From JANNVK01 sp031430435 (GTDB lineage: Bacteria > Acidobacteriota > Blastocatellia > Pyrinomonadales > Pyrinomonadaceae), in NCBI GenBank assembly GCA_031430435.1, contig JANPBM010000004.1, forward strand, positions 65,505-129,504: a DNA stretch of 64,000 bases, given 5' to 3'. A program made the position numbers and the translations under genes. This document shows positions 16,433 to 26,300 of the stretch, piece by piece. Under the pieces are notes generated by a model. That model saw nothing but the letters and a program-made list of their open reading frames with translations. It was not told the DNA's origin and did not search any database. Within the stretch, counting starts at the first letter, position 1, and the number at the start of each line of letters is the position of its first letter.

Positions 16433-18235
16433 CTACTTTACCTCATCCGTATTGACATTTATTCTCAAATTTGCCAATTCACCAAGTGAAGCCATTCCGC
16501 CTTTTGCTTCGGTAGAATAAACTTTTGTGTCCATTTCCGGATCGTCTTCTTTGCCGACCGCGCGAGCTGAAAGTCCGATTTTTTGAACATCAGATTCAAT
16601 TCTTAAAATCTTGAAATCCATTTCTTGCCCGATTTCAACCACACTTTCGGCTTTATCTACTCTTTCGTCGGAAAGTTCGGAAATATGACATAAACCTTCA
16701 AGTTCATCACCCAATTCGACAAAAACACCAAAGTTTGCAAACCGTGAAATTTTTCCTTTCACCACATCACCGGGTTTGTGTGTTTGAATAAACGAATCCC
16801 ACGCACTCGGCGTTAATTCCTTGATAGACATCGAAATTCGTTTGCCGTCGTAATCGATTCGGGTAATCACGGCTTCGACTTCTTGACCGCGTTTCAACAC
16901 ATCTTTCGCGTGTTTGATTTTTTTGGAGTGCGAAATGTCCGAAACGTGAACTAAACCGTCAACGCCGTCTTCAATCTCGACAAATACTCCGAAATCGGTT
17001 AAATTACGAACTTTTCCGATAACTTTTGAACCGATGCGATATTTTTCCATCACCGATTCCCAAGGATTTGTTTGGAGTTGTTTCATTCCAAGACTGATTC
17101 GGCGGTCGTGTTGGTCAATCCCGAGAACTTGAACTTCAACTTCTTCGCCGACTTTGACCATCTGCTTCGGACTTTTTTGGCGTTTTGACCAACTCATTTC
17201 CGAAACGTGAACCAAACCTTCGACACCCGATTCAAGTTCAATAAATGCGCCGTATTCGGTCGCACTCGAAACTTTTCCGTTCAATTTCGCGCCAACCGGA
17301 TAAAGTTCGACTACGGTTGACCACGGATCGGGCAAAAGTTGTTTGTAACCAAGCGAAACTTTTTCTCTGTCGCGGTCAAATTTCAAGACTTTGACTTGAA
17401 CATTGTCGCCCGATTTGAATAAAGATTTAGGATTTTGCAGTCTGCTCCACGACATATCGGTAACGTGCAACAAGCCGTCGATTCCGCCTAAGTCAACAAA
17501 CGCGCCGTACTCGGTCAAATTTTTGATTTTTCCTTCGACGATATAGCCTTCGGCAAGTTGATCTAACGTGATTGCTTTTTGGGCATTAACGACTTCATCG
17601 GTAATAATCTTGCGCGAAAGCACAATATTATTGCGTTTTCGGCTGCATTTGATGATTTTAGTCTCGATGTCTTGCCCCAGATACGAATCAAGGTTGCGAA
17701 TCGGACGCGAATCAATCAACGAGCTTGGCAAAAACGCTTCAACACCTTCCAAATCAACTGTTAAACCGCCTTTGGTTTTGCCCGTGATGTGTCCGGTAAT
17801 GACTGCTTCGTTTTTGAAAGCCTCTTCGATTATAACCCAAGATTTACGGTTTTTTGCGTCAAGAAAAGAAAGTCTCGGTTGCGAATCGCCGGAATCTATT
17901 GCCCTGATGACAACTTCAACCTCATCGCCGACTTTGACAGTCATTTCGCCGGTCGCAGTTGTAAATTCTTCGGCTTCGACCACGCCTTCGGATTTATAAC
18001 CAAAATCAACTAAAACGCCGCGTTCGGAAACGCCGACGACTTTACCTGTAACCGTTTCGCCTTTGCTGTAAACTGTTTGTTCTTGCTCAAATTGCTCAAG
18101 AATCGCTCCAAAGTCCAATTCGGGTGAACTTTGTTCTTCTTCCGCATTTACGCCCGCAGAAGCAGCGGTTTTTTCCTCGACTGACTCCACAATTACTTGT
18201 GTTTCTTCAGTCTCTTTTATTTCCTCGTTTGCCAT
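16433..18235 (-). CDS. rpsA: 30S ribosomal protein S1
   Basis: The protein has 600 residues. After an acidic N-terminal tail of about 50 residues come six S1 (OB-fold) repeats at roughly 55-125, 140-205, 225-295, 312-380, 397-467 and 484-553, with typical phrases such as GYIVEGKIKNLTEYGAFVDL, DGLLHVTDMSW, EGLVHVSEMSW and LEGLCHISELS. The first two repeats bind the ribosome and the rest bind mRNA leaders. The tail after repeat six is short. A consensus promoter lies about 220 bases upstream, so the mRNA has a long leader, which fits autoregulation by S1. Confidence 0.95.
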   Translation of the reverse strand: MANEEIKETEETQVIVESVEEKTAASAGVNAEEEQSSPELDFGAILEQFEQEQTVYSKGETVTGKVVGVSERGVLVDFGYKSEGVVEAEEFTTATGEMTVKVGDEVEVVIRAIDSGDSQPRLSFLDAKNRKSWVIIEEAFKNEAVITGHITGKTKGGLTVDLEGVEAFLPSSLIDSRPIRNLDSYLGQDIETKIIKCSRKRNNIVLSRKIITDEVVNAQKAITLDQLAEGYIVEGKIKNLTEYGAFVDLGGIDGLLHVTDMSWSRLQNPKSLFKSGDNVQVKVLKFDRDREKVSLGYKQLLPDPWSTVVELYPVGAKLNGKVSSATEYGAFIELESGVEGLVHVSEMSWSKRQKSPKQMVKVGEEVEVQVLGIDQHDRRISLGMKQLQTNPWESVMEKYRIGSKVIGKVRNLTDFGVFVEIEDGVDGLVHVSDISHSKKIKHAKDVLKRGQEVEAVITRIDYDGKRISMSIKELTPSAWDSFIQTHKPGDVVKGKISRFANFGVFVELGDELEGLCHISELSDERVDKAESVVEIGQEMDFKILRIESDVQKIGLSARAVGKEDDPEMDTKVYSTEAKGGMASLGELANLRINVNTDEVK

Positions 18236-18455
18236 GAAAACTTCTGTTAAATTCCTTTTGATAAAAGTAGCTACTATAAATTATTTATTATTTATCTGCC
18301 TTAAATTATGGTTAAACCTTGTATTTGCTATAACTTGGTGAATCCCTGAACCGTAGAAAAAACTGTCCGACTTTCGGGAAAAGTAGAGTTAAGTCAAGAT
18401 TATTAGGCTTTTATCCAAATACATTTAATGTACTTTCAGCCAGATAAAACTAGAT

Positions 18456-18483
18456 TTTATAAGCACTTTAGTAGCTTTGTCAA
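18456..18483 (-). promoter_or_regulatory. Promoter for rpsA with about 215-nt leader
   Basis: On the minus strand TTGACA (18478-18483), a 16-base spacer and TATAAA (18456-18461). The 462-base stretch 18236-18697 between rpsA and the glycine-rich gene otherwise holds no reading frame that I can support; it is A/T-rich and presumably contains the S1 leader on one strand and the upstream region of the small gene on the other. Confidence 0.65.
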
Positions 18484-18697
18484 GGATATGAAATGGAATT
18501 CGGGCTTAAACCTGCTTATTTACCGAGGAATTCATCGAGTAATTTTACAACTGTTTTGAAGATTTGCCGAATTATTTATGTTTTTTTTCAAAAATATAAA
18601 AAACAGGAAACTTTTTATTATTTACCCGGATAACTGTAATTGAGAAACGAAATTTAAGTTGTAAGCATTTTCAAATAAAAAAAGGAGAAACAAAAAT

Positions 18698-18925
18698 ATG
18701 TTCGGATTAATTGGCGGAGCTATCAGCGGATTACTTGGCGGCGGCGGCGGAATTATCGGGGGCATCTTGGGTGGTGCGGCAAAGGGTGGTTTAGGTTCTT
18801 TGTTAGAAGGCGTTTTTGGAAAAGACAATCCTTTCAGCAAACTTTTCAACGCTCAAAAACCAACGGACGATGTTTTGAGCAATGTTACAAATATGCTTTC
18901 AAGCATACTTGGCGGCGGAAAGTAA
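18698..18925 (+). CDS. Glycine-zipper miniprotein, function unknown
   Basis: A 75-residue protein with a strong ribosome binding site (AAAGGAG) and its own terminator, so it is real. Residues 2-40 consist of GxxxG-type zipper segments (LIGGAISGLLGGGGGIIGGI) with few charges; residues 41-75 are a mixed helix ending SSILGGGK. The composition resembles pore-forming or membrane-inserting peptides such as class II bacteriocins and glycine-zipper TM proteins. There is no leader peptide, immunity or transport gene next to it. It stands alone between rpsA and pilT. Confidence 0.65.
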   Translation: MFGLIGGAISGLLGGGGGIIGGILGGAAKGGLGSLLEGVFGKDNPFSKLFNAQKPTDDVLSNVTNMLSSILGGGK

Positions 18926-18951
18926 AACCGGTTGAAATTAAAAATTATTTT

Positions 18952-18987
18952 GACGGCGTTGTTTGAAAAAAACTTCGCCGTCTTTTT
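18952..18987 (+). terminator. Terminator of the glycine-zipper gene
   Basis: Stem GACGGCG / CGCCGTC (18952-18958, 18976-18982) followed by TTTTT. Confidence 0.8.
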
Positions 18988-19000
18988 CTGTTTCAACTGA

Positions 19001-19046
19001 CAAAAAACCGCAAATGAGTCCCGATATTCGGCTTTTATTTGCGGTT
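19001..19046 (-). terminator. Terminator of pilT
   Basis: Arms AACCGCAAAT and ATTTGCGGTT (19006-19015, 19037-19046); read on the minus strand the stem is followed by TTTTTTG. It lies 25 bases after the pilT stop. Confidence 0.75.
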
Positions 19047-19070
19047 AATTCGTTCAGTTTCAAGCAGCCT

Positions 19071-20219
19071 TTACCTTGAAATATAATCGTTCATCAGTGA
19101 AACGCCGGAAGCGCTTTCCATCGATTCTCTAGCTTGCGTGGTCGTGTTTGAAATGCCCGCAAGACGCAACCGGAAATCGTCCGGGTTACTGGCGCCGCGA
19201 AGCGCTTCGTCAAGCGTAATCATTTGGGCTTGGTACAAATAAAACAGCGATTGGTCGAAAGTCTGCATACCGTATTGCGAAGTTCCGGCGGAAATTGCAT
19301 CACGAATTTGCGAAGTTTTTTCTTCGTTCAAAATATATTCGCGCACCAAACCGGTAGAAACCAAAACCTCGATTGCCGGAACTCGACCGCGACCTTTGGC
19401 GGATTTCATCAAACGTTGTGAAACAATTCCGCGCAAAAGTCCCGCGAGTTGAACCCGAATCATTCGTTGTTGAAACGGCGGAAATGCCGTCAAAATACGA
19501 TTTATTGTTTCGACCGCATCAAGCGTGTGCAACGTGGACAACACCAGATGTCCCGTTTCCGCCGCACTCAACGCAGTTTCCATCGTTTCCATATCACGCA
19601 TTTCACCGACTAAAATGACATCGGGATCTTGGCGCAGCGAACCGCGCAGAGCTTCGGCAAACGAGCGTGTGTCAACATCGATTTCTCGTTGTGTGACAAA
19701 AGATTTTTTATTTTTGTGCAAAAATTCGATCGGGTCTTCGACCGTAACAATGTGCGAACTGCGGTTTTGATTGATGTAATCGACCATCGCCGCCAAAGTC
19801 GTTGATTTGCCCGAACCTGTGGTGCCTGTTACCAAAACTAAACCGCGTTGTTCTTCGGCGATTTTTTGCAAAACGGGCGGTAATCCGAGTTCGGAAAAAC
19901 TGCGAATTTGATCGGGAATGACGCGAGCAACAATTCCGATTGTCCCGCGTTGTTGAAAAATATTGACGCGAAATCGTCCCAACCCTGAAACGCCGTAACC
20001 GATGTCAACTTCAAACGCTTCTTTGAAATGCTGTTTTTGACGATTTGACATCATCGAAAAAGCCATTTCCAACGTCTCTTCCTGCGATAATTTTTCGATG
20101 TTGCCGAGCGGACGCAATTCGCCCGTAACCCGCACAACCGGCGAACTTCCGACCCGCAAATGCAAATCTGAAGCCCCGAAACTGATAGCCATTCGTAATA
20201 AATCGTCGATTTTATTCAT
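19071..20219 (-). CDS. pilT: Type IV pilus retraction ATPase PilT
   Basis: The protein has 382 residues. It starts MNKIDDLLRMAISFGASDLH, the PilT N-terminal domain. Walker A is GTTGSGKST at about 133-141, the Asp box lies in VEDPIEF, Walker B in DPDVILVGEMRD, and the His box in TGHLVLSTLHT. The later part has SQIRDAISAGTSQYGMQTFD, the region that in PilT holds the retraction-specific AIRNLIRE-like motif. It should depolymerise type IV pili and drive twitching. No other pilus gene is in the window, and it has its own promoter region and terminator. Confidence 0.93.
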   Translation of the reverse strand: MNKIDDLLRMAISFGASDLHLRVGSSPVVRVTGELRPLGNIEKLSQEETLEMAFSMMSNRQKQHFKEAFEVDIGYGVSGLGRFRVNIFQQRGTIGIVARVIPDQIRSFSELGLPPVLQKIAEEQRGLVLVTGTTGSGKSTTLAAMVDYINQNRSSHIVTVEDPIEFLHKNKKSFVTQREIDVDTRSFAEALRGSLRQDPDVILVGEMRDMETMETALSAAETGHLVLSTLHTLDAVETINRILTAFPPFQQRMIRVQLAGLLRGIVSQRLMKSAKGRGRVPAIEVLVSTGLVREYILNEEKTSQIRDAISAGTSQYGMQTFDQSLFYLYQAQMITLDEALRGASNPDDFRLRLAGISNTTTQARESMESASGVSLMNDYISR

Positions 20220-20431
20220 AGTAAAAAGGTTACTGCGAGTTAGATTTTTTTTGTAAGGTAATTTTAGTACCGAACCGGATACAATGCAAATTTTAACTTT
20301 TATTCTGCCTTGCCGTCAATACTTTTTTGTAAAAGTTTAACAAAGTTTAATTGAAATCGGCTTTTGATTTTTTGAAGCAAGGCAAATAGAATTTTACTTT
20401 CGGTTCAAAAACACCGCGTTTTCTTTATTCA

Positions 20432-21052
20432 ATGCAACCACGTACTAAACGACAAAAAGAAGTTCTCGAATATATTATCCGCTATATCGAACAGCACGGC
20501 TACGAACCTTCGTACCAGCAAATCGCGTGGCACTTGGGCGTTTCGTCGAAAGCCGGCATCGCCAAACATATTGCCTCGCTCGAAAAGCAAGGATTGATTT
20601 CCCGCCGCCGCGAAAACGGAGCTTTCGGGCTTGATGTGCGTCCGAATAAATCGGTGGTTGACGTAACGCACGAAATCGAGTGGTTGGAACTTTCGATTGA
20701 TAAAAAACCGGTTGAAGATTGGGAAAACGAGCCGCTTTTTGTACCGTATTATTTGCTCGGACACACTTCGCCGGAAAAAATTCGAGCCTTTCGCGTACCG
20801 AACGAAGCAATGCTTGACGAACATATCTGCGAAGGCGATATTGCTTTAATCGAGAAAAAACAATTTGCCCGCGACGGTGATTGTGTTGTTGCAATTGTTG
20901 ACAACAAAGAGGTTGTATTGAAAAAATACTATCGAATCGGGGCGGAAATAGAGCTTCGACCTGCAAATGACAATTTTCAAACAATTACTATCGCCGCCGA
21001 CCAAATAGACATTTTAGGAATTTATCGCGGACTTTTACGACCTTTGGGCTAG
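20432..21052 (+). CDS. LexA-like repressor lacking the autocleavage serine
   Basis: The protein has 206 residues. Residues 1-65 are the LexA winged helix (QPRTKRQKEVLEYIIRYIEQ, PSYQQIAWHLGVSSKAGIAK, LEKQGLISRRR). Residues about 115-206 align with the S24 peptidase domain: RVPNEAMLDEHICEGDIALI takes the place of RVxGDSMxxxGIxDGD, so the catalytic Ser is Ala 126; the Lys is kept (VVLKKYYR, about 164). The usual Ala-Gly cleavage region is also replaced (PLFVPYYLLGHTSPEK). It should bind DNA but not cleave itself. An unusual feature is that no partner gene is linked. The divergent neighbour is pilT. Confidence 0.8.
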   Translation: MQPRTKRQKEVLEYIIRYIEQHGYEPSYQQIAWHLGVSSKAGIAKHIASLEKQGLISRRRENGAFGLDVRPNKSVVDVTHEIEWLELSIDKKPVEDWENEPLFVPYYLLGHTSPEKIRAFRVPNEAMLDEHICEGDIALIEKKQFARDGDCVVAIVDNKEVVLKKYYRIGAEIELRPANDNFQTITIAADQIDILGIYRGLLRPLG

Positions 21053-21220
21053 TTCACAATCTCACAAAGTTACCTCTGAATAAAAATAATAAAAATATAT
21101 CCGCAAAAAATACTTTTATTTGCGTCTAATGTCGCGGGCAACAGAAAAGCTCGGATAAAACATAAATACTCATTACCCACCGAATTATTTGCTTGAACAC
21201 AGTACAGTCTTTTAATTTAT

Positions 21221-21706
21221 ATGAACATTCAATTTCAAAGTCTATGGACAAGTCATCCGTTAAATTTAACGCCGCCCGAACCTTTTCCTTGTAAAAATAA
21301 AGACGGAATGCCTGCTTTTGACAATCAATGCGCAATAAAAATGAGTGTGGCTTTGATCGGAGCAACTGCTAATCTTGACGCTTGCCATAAGGTCAAATGT
21401 TGGTACGGTCATACAAACCATGTTATCAGAGCGCAAGAATTGGCAGATTGGCTTGCCGAAGCCGCCCAACTCGGCAGTCCGACAAGATATACAAAAGGCA
21501 GAGCGACACAACCGGTATTTCAACAAACAGTTTTGTCCGGTGTGCAAGGTAAAAACGGAATTGTATTTTGTCAAAATTTTTGGGGAGCAGGAAATCAAGG
21601 CGACCACATTGACGTTTGGAATGGAACTGTAATGTCAGGGGCTAACGCCAATTCCGACTATTTCGGACGCTCCGGACAAGTTTGGTTTTGGGAGTTGACG
21701 ACATGA
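21221..21706 (+). CDS. tae4: Tae4-like peptidoglycan amidase (type VI effector family)
   Basis: The protein has 161 residues without a signal peptide. The NlpC/P60-type active site of Tae4 is visible: Cys 37 in FDNQCAIKMSVALIGA and His 129 in GDHIDVWNG, plus HVIRAQELADWL and the conserved Cys pair (Cys 60 and Cys 117 among five). Tae4 proteins are DL-endopeptidases that cut the gamma-D-Glu-mDAP bond in the periplasm of rival bacteria after delivery by a type VI secretion system. The gene overlaps the next one by ATGA, as effector-immunity pairs do. No Hcp, VgrG or other secretion gene is in the window, so the delivery route is unknown. Confidence 0.85.
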   Translation: MNIQFQSLWTSHPLNLTPPEPFPCKNKDGMPAFDNQCAIKMSVALIGATANLDACHKVKCWYGHTNHVIRAQELADWLAEAAQLGSPTRYTKGRATQPVFQQTVLSGVQGKNGIVFCQNFWGAGNQGDHIDVWNGTVMSGANANSDYFGRSGQVWFWELTT

Positions 21707-22146
21707 GAAAATACATATTTCTTTCGGTAATATTTTTGATTTGGCAAATGGCACCGGTTTTCGCGCAATCGGTTGACGGCAACAATGATGTTTTTGCGTT
21801 TAGCAATTACAAATTCGAGTTAATCGAAAAAGACGGCAAATGTGTTTTGAATTTTGCCCGAAACCGGAAATCATCAAGTTTGACTTTAGACTTGTCGGCA
21901 AATTGCCGAGTTGTCAGAGACAATAAAGAAAAGGTGCGTTCTTTTACATACAAAGACATAAATGCAAAAGTTTTTTTGATTGTCGGAAAGGTCAGCTCGG
22001 ATTCCGATGAAAAAAGTAAATGCGGTGAAGAAATGCAAGTAGTTTTGTTGAAAAAAGGTAAAGTTGTTTCAGGTAAAAGCCGAACCGGAAAAGTCTGCAC
22101 ACAATACGGAACCGATGAAAAAGTATTTTGGTTGCTTTCTCATTAA
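21703..22146 (+). CDS. Probable periplasmic immunity protein for the Tae4-like effector
   Basis: A 147-residue protein from ATG 21703, which overlaps the effector stop (ATGA). A signal peptide (RKYIFLSVIFLIWQMAPVFA) sends it to the periplasm, where Tae4 toxins act. The mature part is beta-rich with four Cys residues (GKCVLNF, ANCRVV, KCGEEMQ, KVCTQYG) that could form two disulfides. I do not recognise it as a described Tai4 family; the immunity role follows from position, overlap and compartment. It could also be an unrelated inhibitor of the amidase. Confidence 0.65.
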   Translation: MRKYIFLSVIFLIWQMAPVFAQSVDGNNDVFAFSNYKFELIEKDGKCVLNFARNRKSSSLTLDLSANCRVVRDNKEKVRSFTYKDINAKVFLIVGKVSSDSDEKSKCGEEMQVVLLKKGKVVSGKSRTGKVCTQYGTDEKVFWLLSH

Positions 22147-22191
22147 ATACTTTTTCATCTGAAAGTATGAGCCGATGACCAAACGTTTTAT

Positions 22192-22779
22192 TTATTCGCT
22201 GACCGCTTTTTCAACTGCCGCCCTCATTTTATCGATTGTTTTTTGTCCCGCACCTTGAAAAACTGCCCGAATTTTCCCGTCTTTGCTGATTACATAACTC
22301 GTCGGCACGGCTCCGATCGGGGCAATATCGCTCAAACCTGTGCGGATTCCGGCGTTCAAAAATCCGATGTCGTAGTTTATGGCAGTTGCCGTAACATACG
22401 ATTTTACGACCGGTTCAGGCTCGGTAATCTCATCGCGTCCAAGTGATAACCCGACTACTTCCAATCCTTTATCGCCAAATTCATCTTTCAATTTCATCAA
22501 TTCGGGAATTTCCATTCTGCACGGTCCGCACCAAGTTCCCCAAATGTTAATGATAATTGCTTTACCTTGATATTGCTCAAGTTTCAGCGTCTTGCCGTCA
22601 AGCAATTTAATTTCGTTTTGCATGACACTTGCCGGCATCATCGGATAGTCTTTTGTTGCGTCTTTCGTTCCGACTGAAGATGAATTTGCGTCGGTCGGAC
22701 CTTTTTGCTGACCCGTAGCAAGTTTGCAACCCATTGATAACACAACACTTAAACAAATAAATAAGGCTAATTTTTTCAT
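22192..22779 (-). CDS. TlpA-family thiol:disulfide lipoprotein (first of two)
   Basis: The protein has 195 residues. A lipobox LSMGC at about residues 14-18 marks it as a lipoprotein facing the periplasm. The thioredoxin-like domain starts at about residue 50 (MQNEIKLLDGKTLKLEQYQG) and carries the redox pair in NIWGTWCGPCRMEIPELMKL. VPTSYVISKDGKIRAVFQG holds the cis-proline. It should reduce or reshuffle disulfides in the periplasm. It follows the second TlpA gene by 4 bases and the ABC exporter gene further upstream; both TlpA proteins are paralogues of each other. Confidence 0.92.
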   Translation of the reverse strand: MKKLALFICLSVVLSMGCKLATGQQKGPTDANSSSVGTKDATKDYPMMPASVMQNEIKLLDGKTLKLEQYQGKAIIINIWGTWCGPCRMEIPELMKLKDEFGDKGLEVVGLSLGRDEITEPEPVVKSYVTATAINYDIGFLNAGIRTGLSDIAPIGAVPTSYVISKDGKIRAVFQGAGQKTIDKMRAAVEKAVSE

Positions 22780-22783
22780 ATAC

Positions 22784-23362
22784 TTAATAACTTAAGGCTT
22801 CTTCTTTCGCCGCTTTGAACTCTTCGTATTTTTTACCGCCAACCAAAGTTTTGGCAATTTTCCCGTCTTTCGTAATCACAAAATTAACCGGAATCGCATC
22901 CATTTTTGATTGCTTAACCAACATTTCCATCACATTTTTGTCGGCAATTCCTTGTTGATAAGTAAATTTTTTGTCGGTTAAAAACTTCTTTACGCTTGTT
23001 TCAAGATTTTCTTCGTCATAATTTGTGATGCTCACCGCTTGAAAATTATCCTTCATTTCATCGCTGAGTTTTTGTATCTCAGGCATTTCTTTGATACACG
23101 GCGGACACCAAGTTGCCCATAAATTTACCAGTAAAACTTTGCCTTTGTAATCTTCCAGCTTAAATGGTTTGCCGTCGATTGTTTTTAGTTGAGCCTGCAT
23201 CAAAGAAATCGGCATTGCTTCCAATTTACTCGAATCTTTTTTGGCGGCTGTCGCAGTATTCGCCGCAACTTGTTTGTTTTCAACGACATTCGTTGAAGTC
23301 GCGTTTCCGCAACCAAACGAAAATAACGCGATAAATATAATTAACGATAATAAAAATTTCAT
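22784..23362 (-). CDS. TlpA-family thiol:disulfide lipoprotein (second of two)
   Basis: The protein has 192 residues with lipobox FSFGC at residues 14-18. The redox centre is NLWATWCPPCIKEMPEIQKL and the cis-proline segment AIPVNFVITKDGK. About one third of the positions match the neighbouring TlpA, so a local duplication is likely. The gene starts 6 bases after the stop of the FHA-ABC gene; all three should be one transcript. The pairing suggests that substrates moved by the exporter, or the exporter itself, need thiol control. Confidence 0.92.
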   Translation of the reverse strand: MKFLLSLIIFIALFSFGCGNATSTNVVENKQVAANTATAAKKDSSKLEAMPISLMQAQLKTIDGKPFKLEDYKGKVLLVNLWATWCPPCIKEMPEIQKLSDEMKDNFQAVSITNYDEENLETSVKKFLTDKKFTYQQGIADKNVMEMLVKQSKMDAIPVNFVITKDGKIAKTLVGGKKYEEFKAAKEEALSY

Positions 23363-23368
23363 AATAAT

Positions 23369-26300
23369 TTACTTAATGTCTTTCAAACGCAAAATAATTA
23401 AAGTTGCTGAAATCAACCCAATAAACATTAACATCAAAACGAGTTGATTCAAAATTTCGTGCAGCCACGGATGCAAAAAATTAACATATTTGCTCAAATC
23501 TTTCGGAATTTTCACCGCGTCTTTCGGCTTCGGCGGATCGTCCAAAACAGGCGGCGCGTTGTCTTTCAAACTGTCCCGAATCGAGTTTTCAGTGCTTGTT
23601 TTATAATCGTCGATTTCCTTTTTTGAATCGGCAATTATTTGGTCATTCTGTTTTTCGATAAATTTATACAGCCCCAAACCTTTCGTTTTCCCGTCCGCGT
23701 CCGCACCTTCTTCCTGCAACGTATCGAGCATCGAAAATCGCTTCATCGCGTCAAACGAAAGCGTTGCGGGCATCAATAAACTCACCGGTTTAGATATGCT
23801 CGTCGGCACGCCGAAAATTCCCGAAAACAAAATTTGCGGAATCAAAATAAGCGGAACGAGCGAAGTTGCCATTTCCGACGTTTTGACAAGCGCCGAAATA
23901 AGTAAGCCCAGCGTGATGCCGACCGCCGCCGTGAGAATCATCACAAACAGTTGCGGAATACCGACCGCTTGTCCGGGCATTGACATTAAACCTATTAAAT
24001 CAAACAACTTAAGCGGAATAAAAACGAGCAAACATTGAATTGAAACGATAATTCCGAGTATAAAAATCTTGGACGACAGATACGGCAAAAGTCCGAGATT
24101 GACCATTCGTTCACGGTTGTAAATAGGTTTTTCGCGGATAATTTCGCGTGCCGCAACCGACGTTCCGAACCACACCGCAACCAATGACACGACAAAATAA
24201 ATCGCATCTCGCGGTTGTTTGCCGTCAACGACTAACATCGTCAGCAACGCAATCACGGGTGCTTGAGCTAAAAGTATGAAAAGAGTGAACTTATCACGAA
24301 AAAGCACTTCCCGGTATCGGCGTGAAAGCGTAAAAAACTGTCGAATCGCACCGAAAATTCCGAGCCGATTTTTCTTCTGCGCGCCGCTTGATTGTTGTTG
24401 CCCGATTTTGCTCAAAGGTTCGTGAACATTTTGCTGATATTGCAAAGTTTGGGTAAATTTCTGCTTCCAATTTTCGGCAACTTGTTCGGTAATTTGTTGC
24501 CGGTTCGATTCTCCGTGTTTTCTGATTTCCGTTTCGACAGGTTCTTCCAATTTGTCGTAAAGTTCTTTGAAACTTACTGCATTCAAATGCTTTAAGGCTT
24601 CGTCCGGCGTTCCGTAAAAGGCAAGTTTACCACGCATCAGAACCACAATTTTGTCAAAAAGTTTGACATTTTCCATCGCATGAGTCGTCAAAATTACCGT
24701 TCTTCCGGATTCGGCAATCTGACGAAAAAGTTTCATTATTTTCTCTTCAGTCGCCGGATCGAGTCCCGAAGTCGGTTCGTCCAAAAATATCACGGAAGGT
24801 TTTGTAATCAATTCGACGGCAATCGAAACTCGTTTGCGTTGTCCGCCCGAAAGTTGGTTTATCGGCACATCTTTTCGTTCGCTAAGTCCCGTAACATCAA
24901 GTACTTCAGAGATTATTTCGTCAATCTCTTTTTTAGAAACATCGTTCGATAATCGCAATTTGGCGACATAATAAAGCGTTCGATAAACGGTTAATTCGCG
25001 GTGAATAATATCGTCTTGCGGAACGTAGCCGATTGATTGTTTGAACGAATCGAGATGTTCGTAGAGATTAAGATTATTTATCAAAACATTACCGCTCGAA
25101 GCCGGACGCATTCCGTTCAGAGCGTCCATAAACGTTGACTTCCCCGCTCCCGACGGTCCCAGCAAACCGATAAATTCGTTCGGCTGAATCGAAAGCGAAA
25201 CGCCGTCAAGCAGACGAATTTTTCCGCCGCCCGCCCGATTTTTCACTTCTTTGGTGATATTGACCGCATCAATCCGCGTTTTTGAACGAGTATCAAAAAC
25301 GCCGATGTTGCCGTTTTGATTGATTTTGATGACGAACGAACCGATTTGCACCGCATCATTCGGCGAAATTTGCGACCGCGAAACTCGATTTCCGTTGACG
25401 AAAACGCCGTTTGTCGAACCCGAATCTTCGACCGAAACTCCCGTATTAGTAAGCGTCAGACGGGCGTGAGCATTGGAAATCTGCAAACCGTCGAGACTGA
25501 TGTCGTTTTCGTTTCCGCGTCCGATTGTCAGTTGATTTTTGTTGCCGAAAGCCAGCGACATTATCAGTTGCGGTTCCGTGTTTTCTATTTTTCGTGAAAG
25601 GTCTTCGGATTTGAAAACCATCGTTTTAGAGCCGACAACTTGCGGTGTAACCTCAACAAAATCAGCGAGTTGCCCGATCGCAATCGAGCGTTGTCCGGCT
25701 AAACTCGCACCTTTCGGAGCAACCAAATTCGGCGAATCGAGACGCAAAATCGGACCGTTTACGCCAATCTGAATTTGGTCGTGATGATACAGCGGAGTCG
25801 GCGTAGAAATACGGTTTCCGTTGACCAAAGTTCCGTTAAAACTTTTATTGTCGGTCAAAATAAACCCGTTGTTTGCGGTCGAAATTTCCGCATGTTTCCG
25901 AGAAACCATAATCGCGTTTGTATCAAAAATAACTTCGCAATCGGGATTTCTGCCGAACCAAATACTTTGTTTGTTTAACTTTACGGATTCACGCTGTTGT
26001 CCGACAAATTCGAGTCGGGCGTTCACGTTTGAAACTTTCGGCGGACTGATTTGCGGTGAATTCGGCGGATTATGTTTCGGCGAAACTTGTGGCGAAATTT
26101 GTGGCGGCGGCTGATTGTTTTTTGTCGCTTCAAACCACAAAACAATCATAATCGGACCTTCTGTACCGAATTGAATTTTGCTGGCAACTTGAATCGGGGT
26201 CGGTTGCGAGATTTTTTGTCCGTTCAAAAAAGTTCCGTAAGTCGATCCGGAATCAATCAAAAACGGCTGTGAATTTTGCCAACGAATCTCTGCGTGATGG

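Noticed and set aside
18236..18697. A riboswitch or 6S-type RNA upstream of rpsA
   Set aside because: I could not match a conserved core of a known riboswitch or a long interrupted helix; a plain long S1 leader explains the region.
18622..18849. A Pro-rich minus-strand frame opposite the glycine-zipper gene
   Set aside because: It is the complement of glycine codons and lacks any start signal; the plus-strand frame has a ribosome binding site and terminator.
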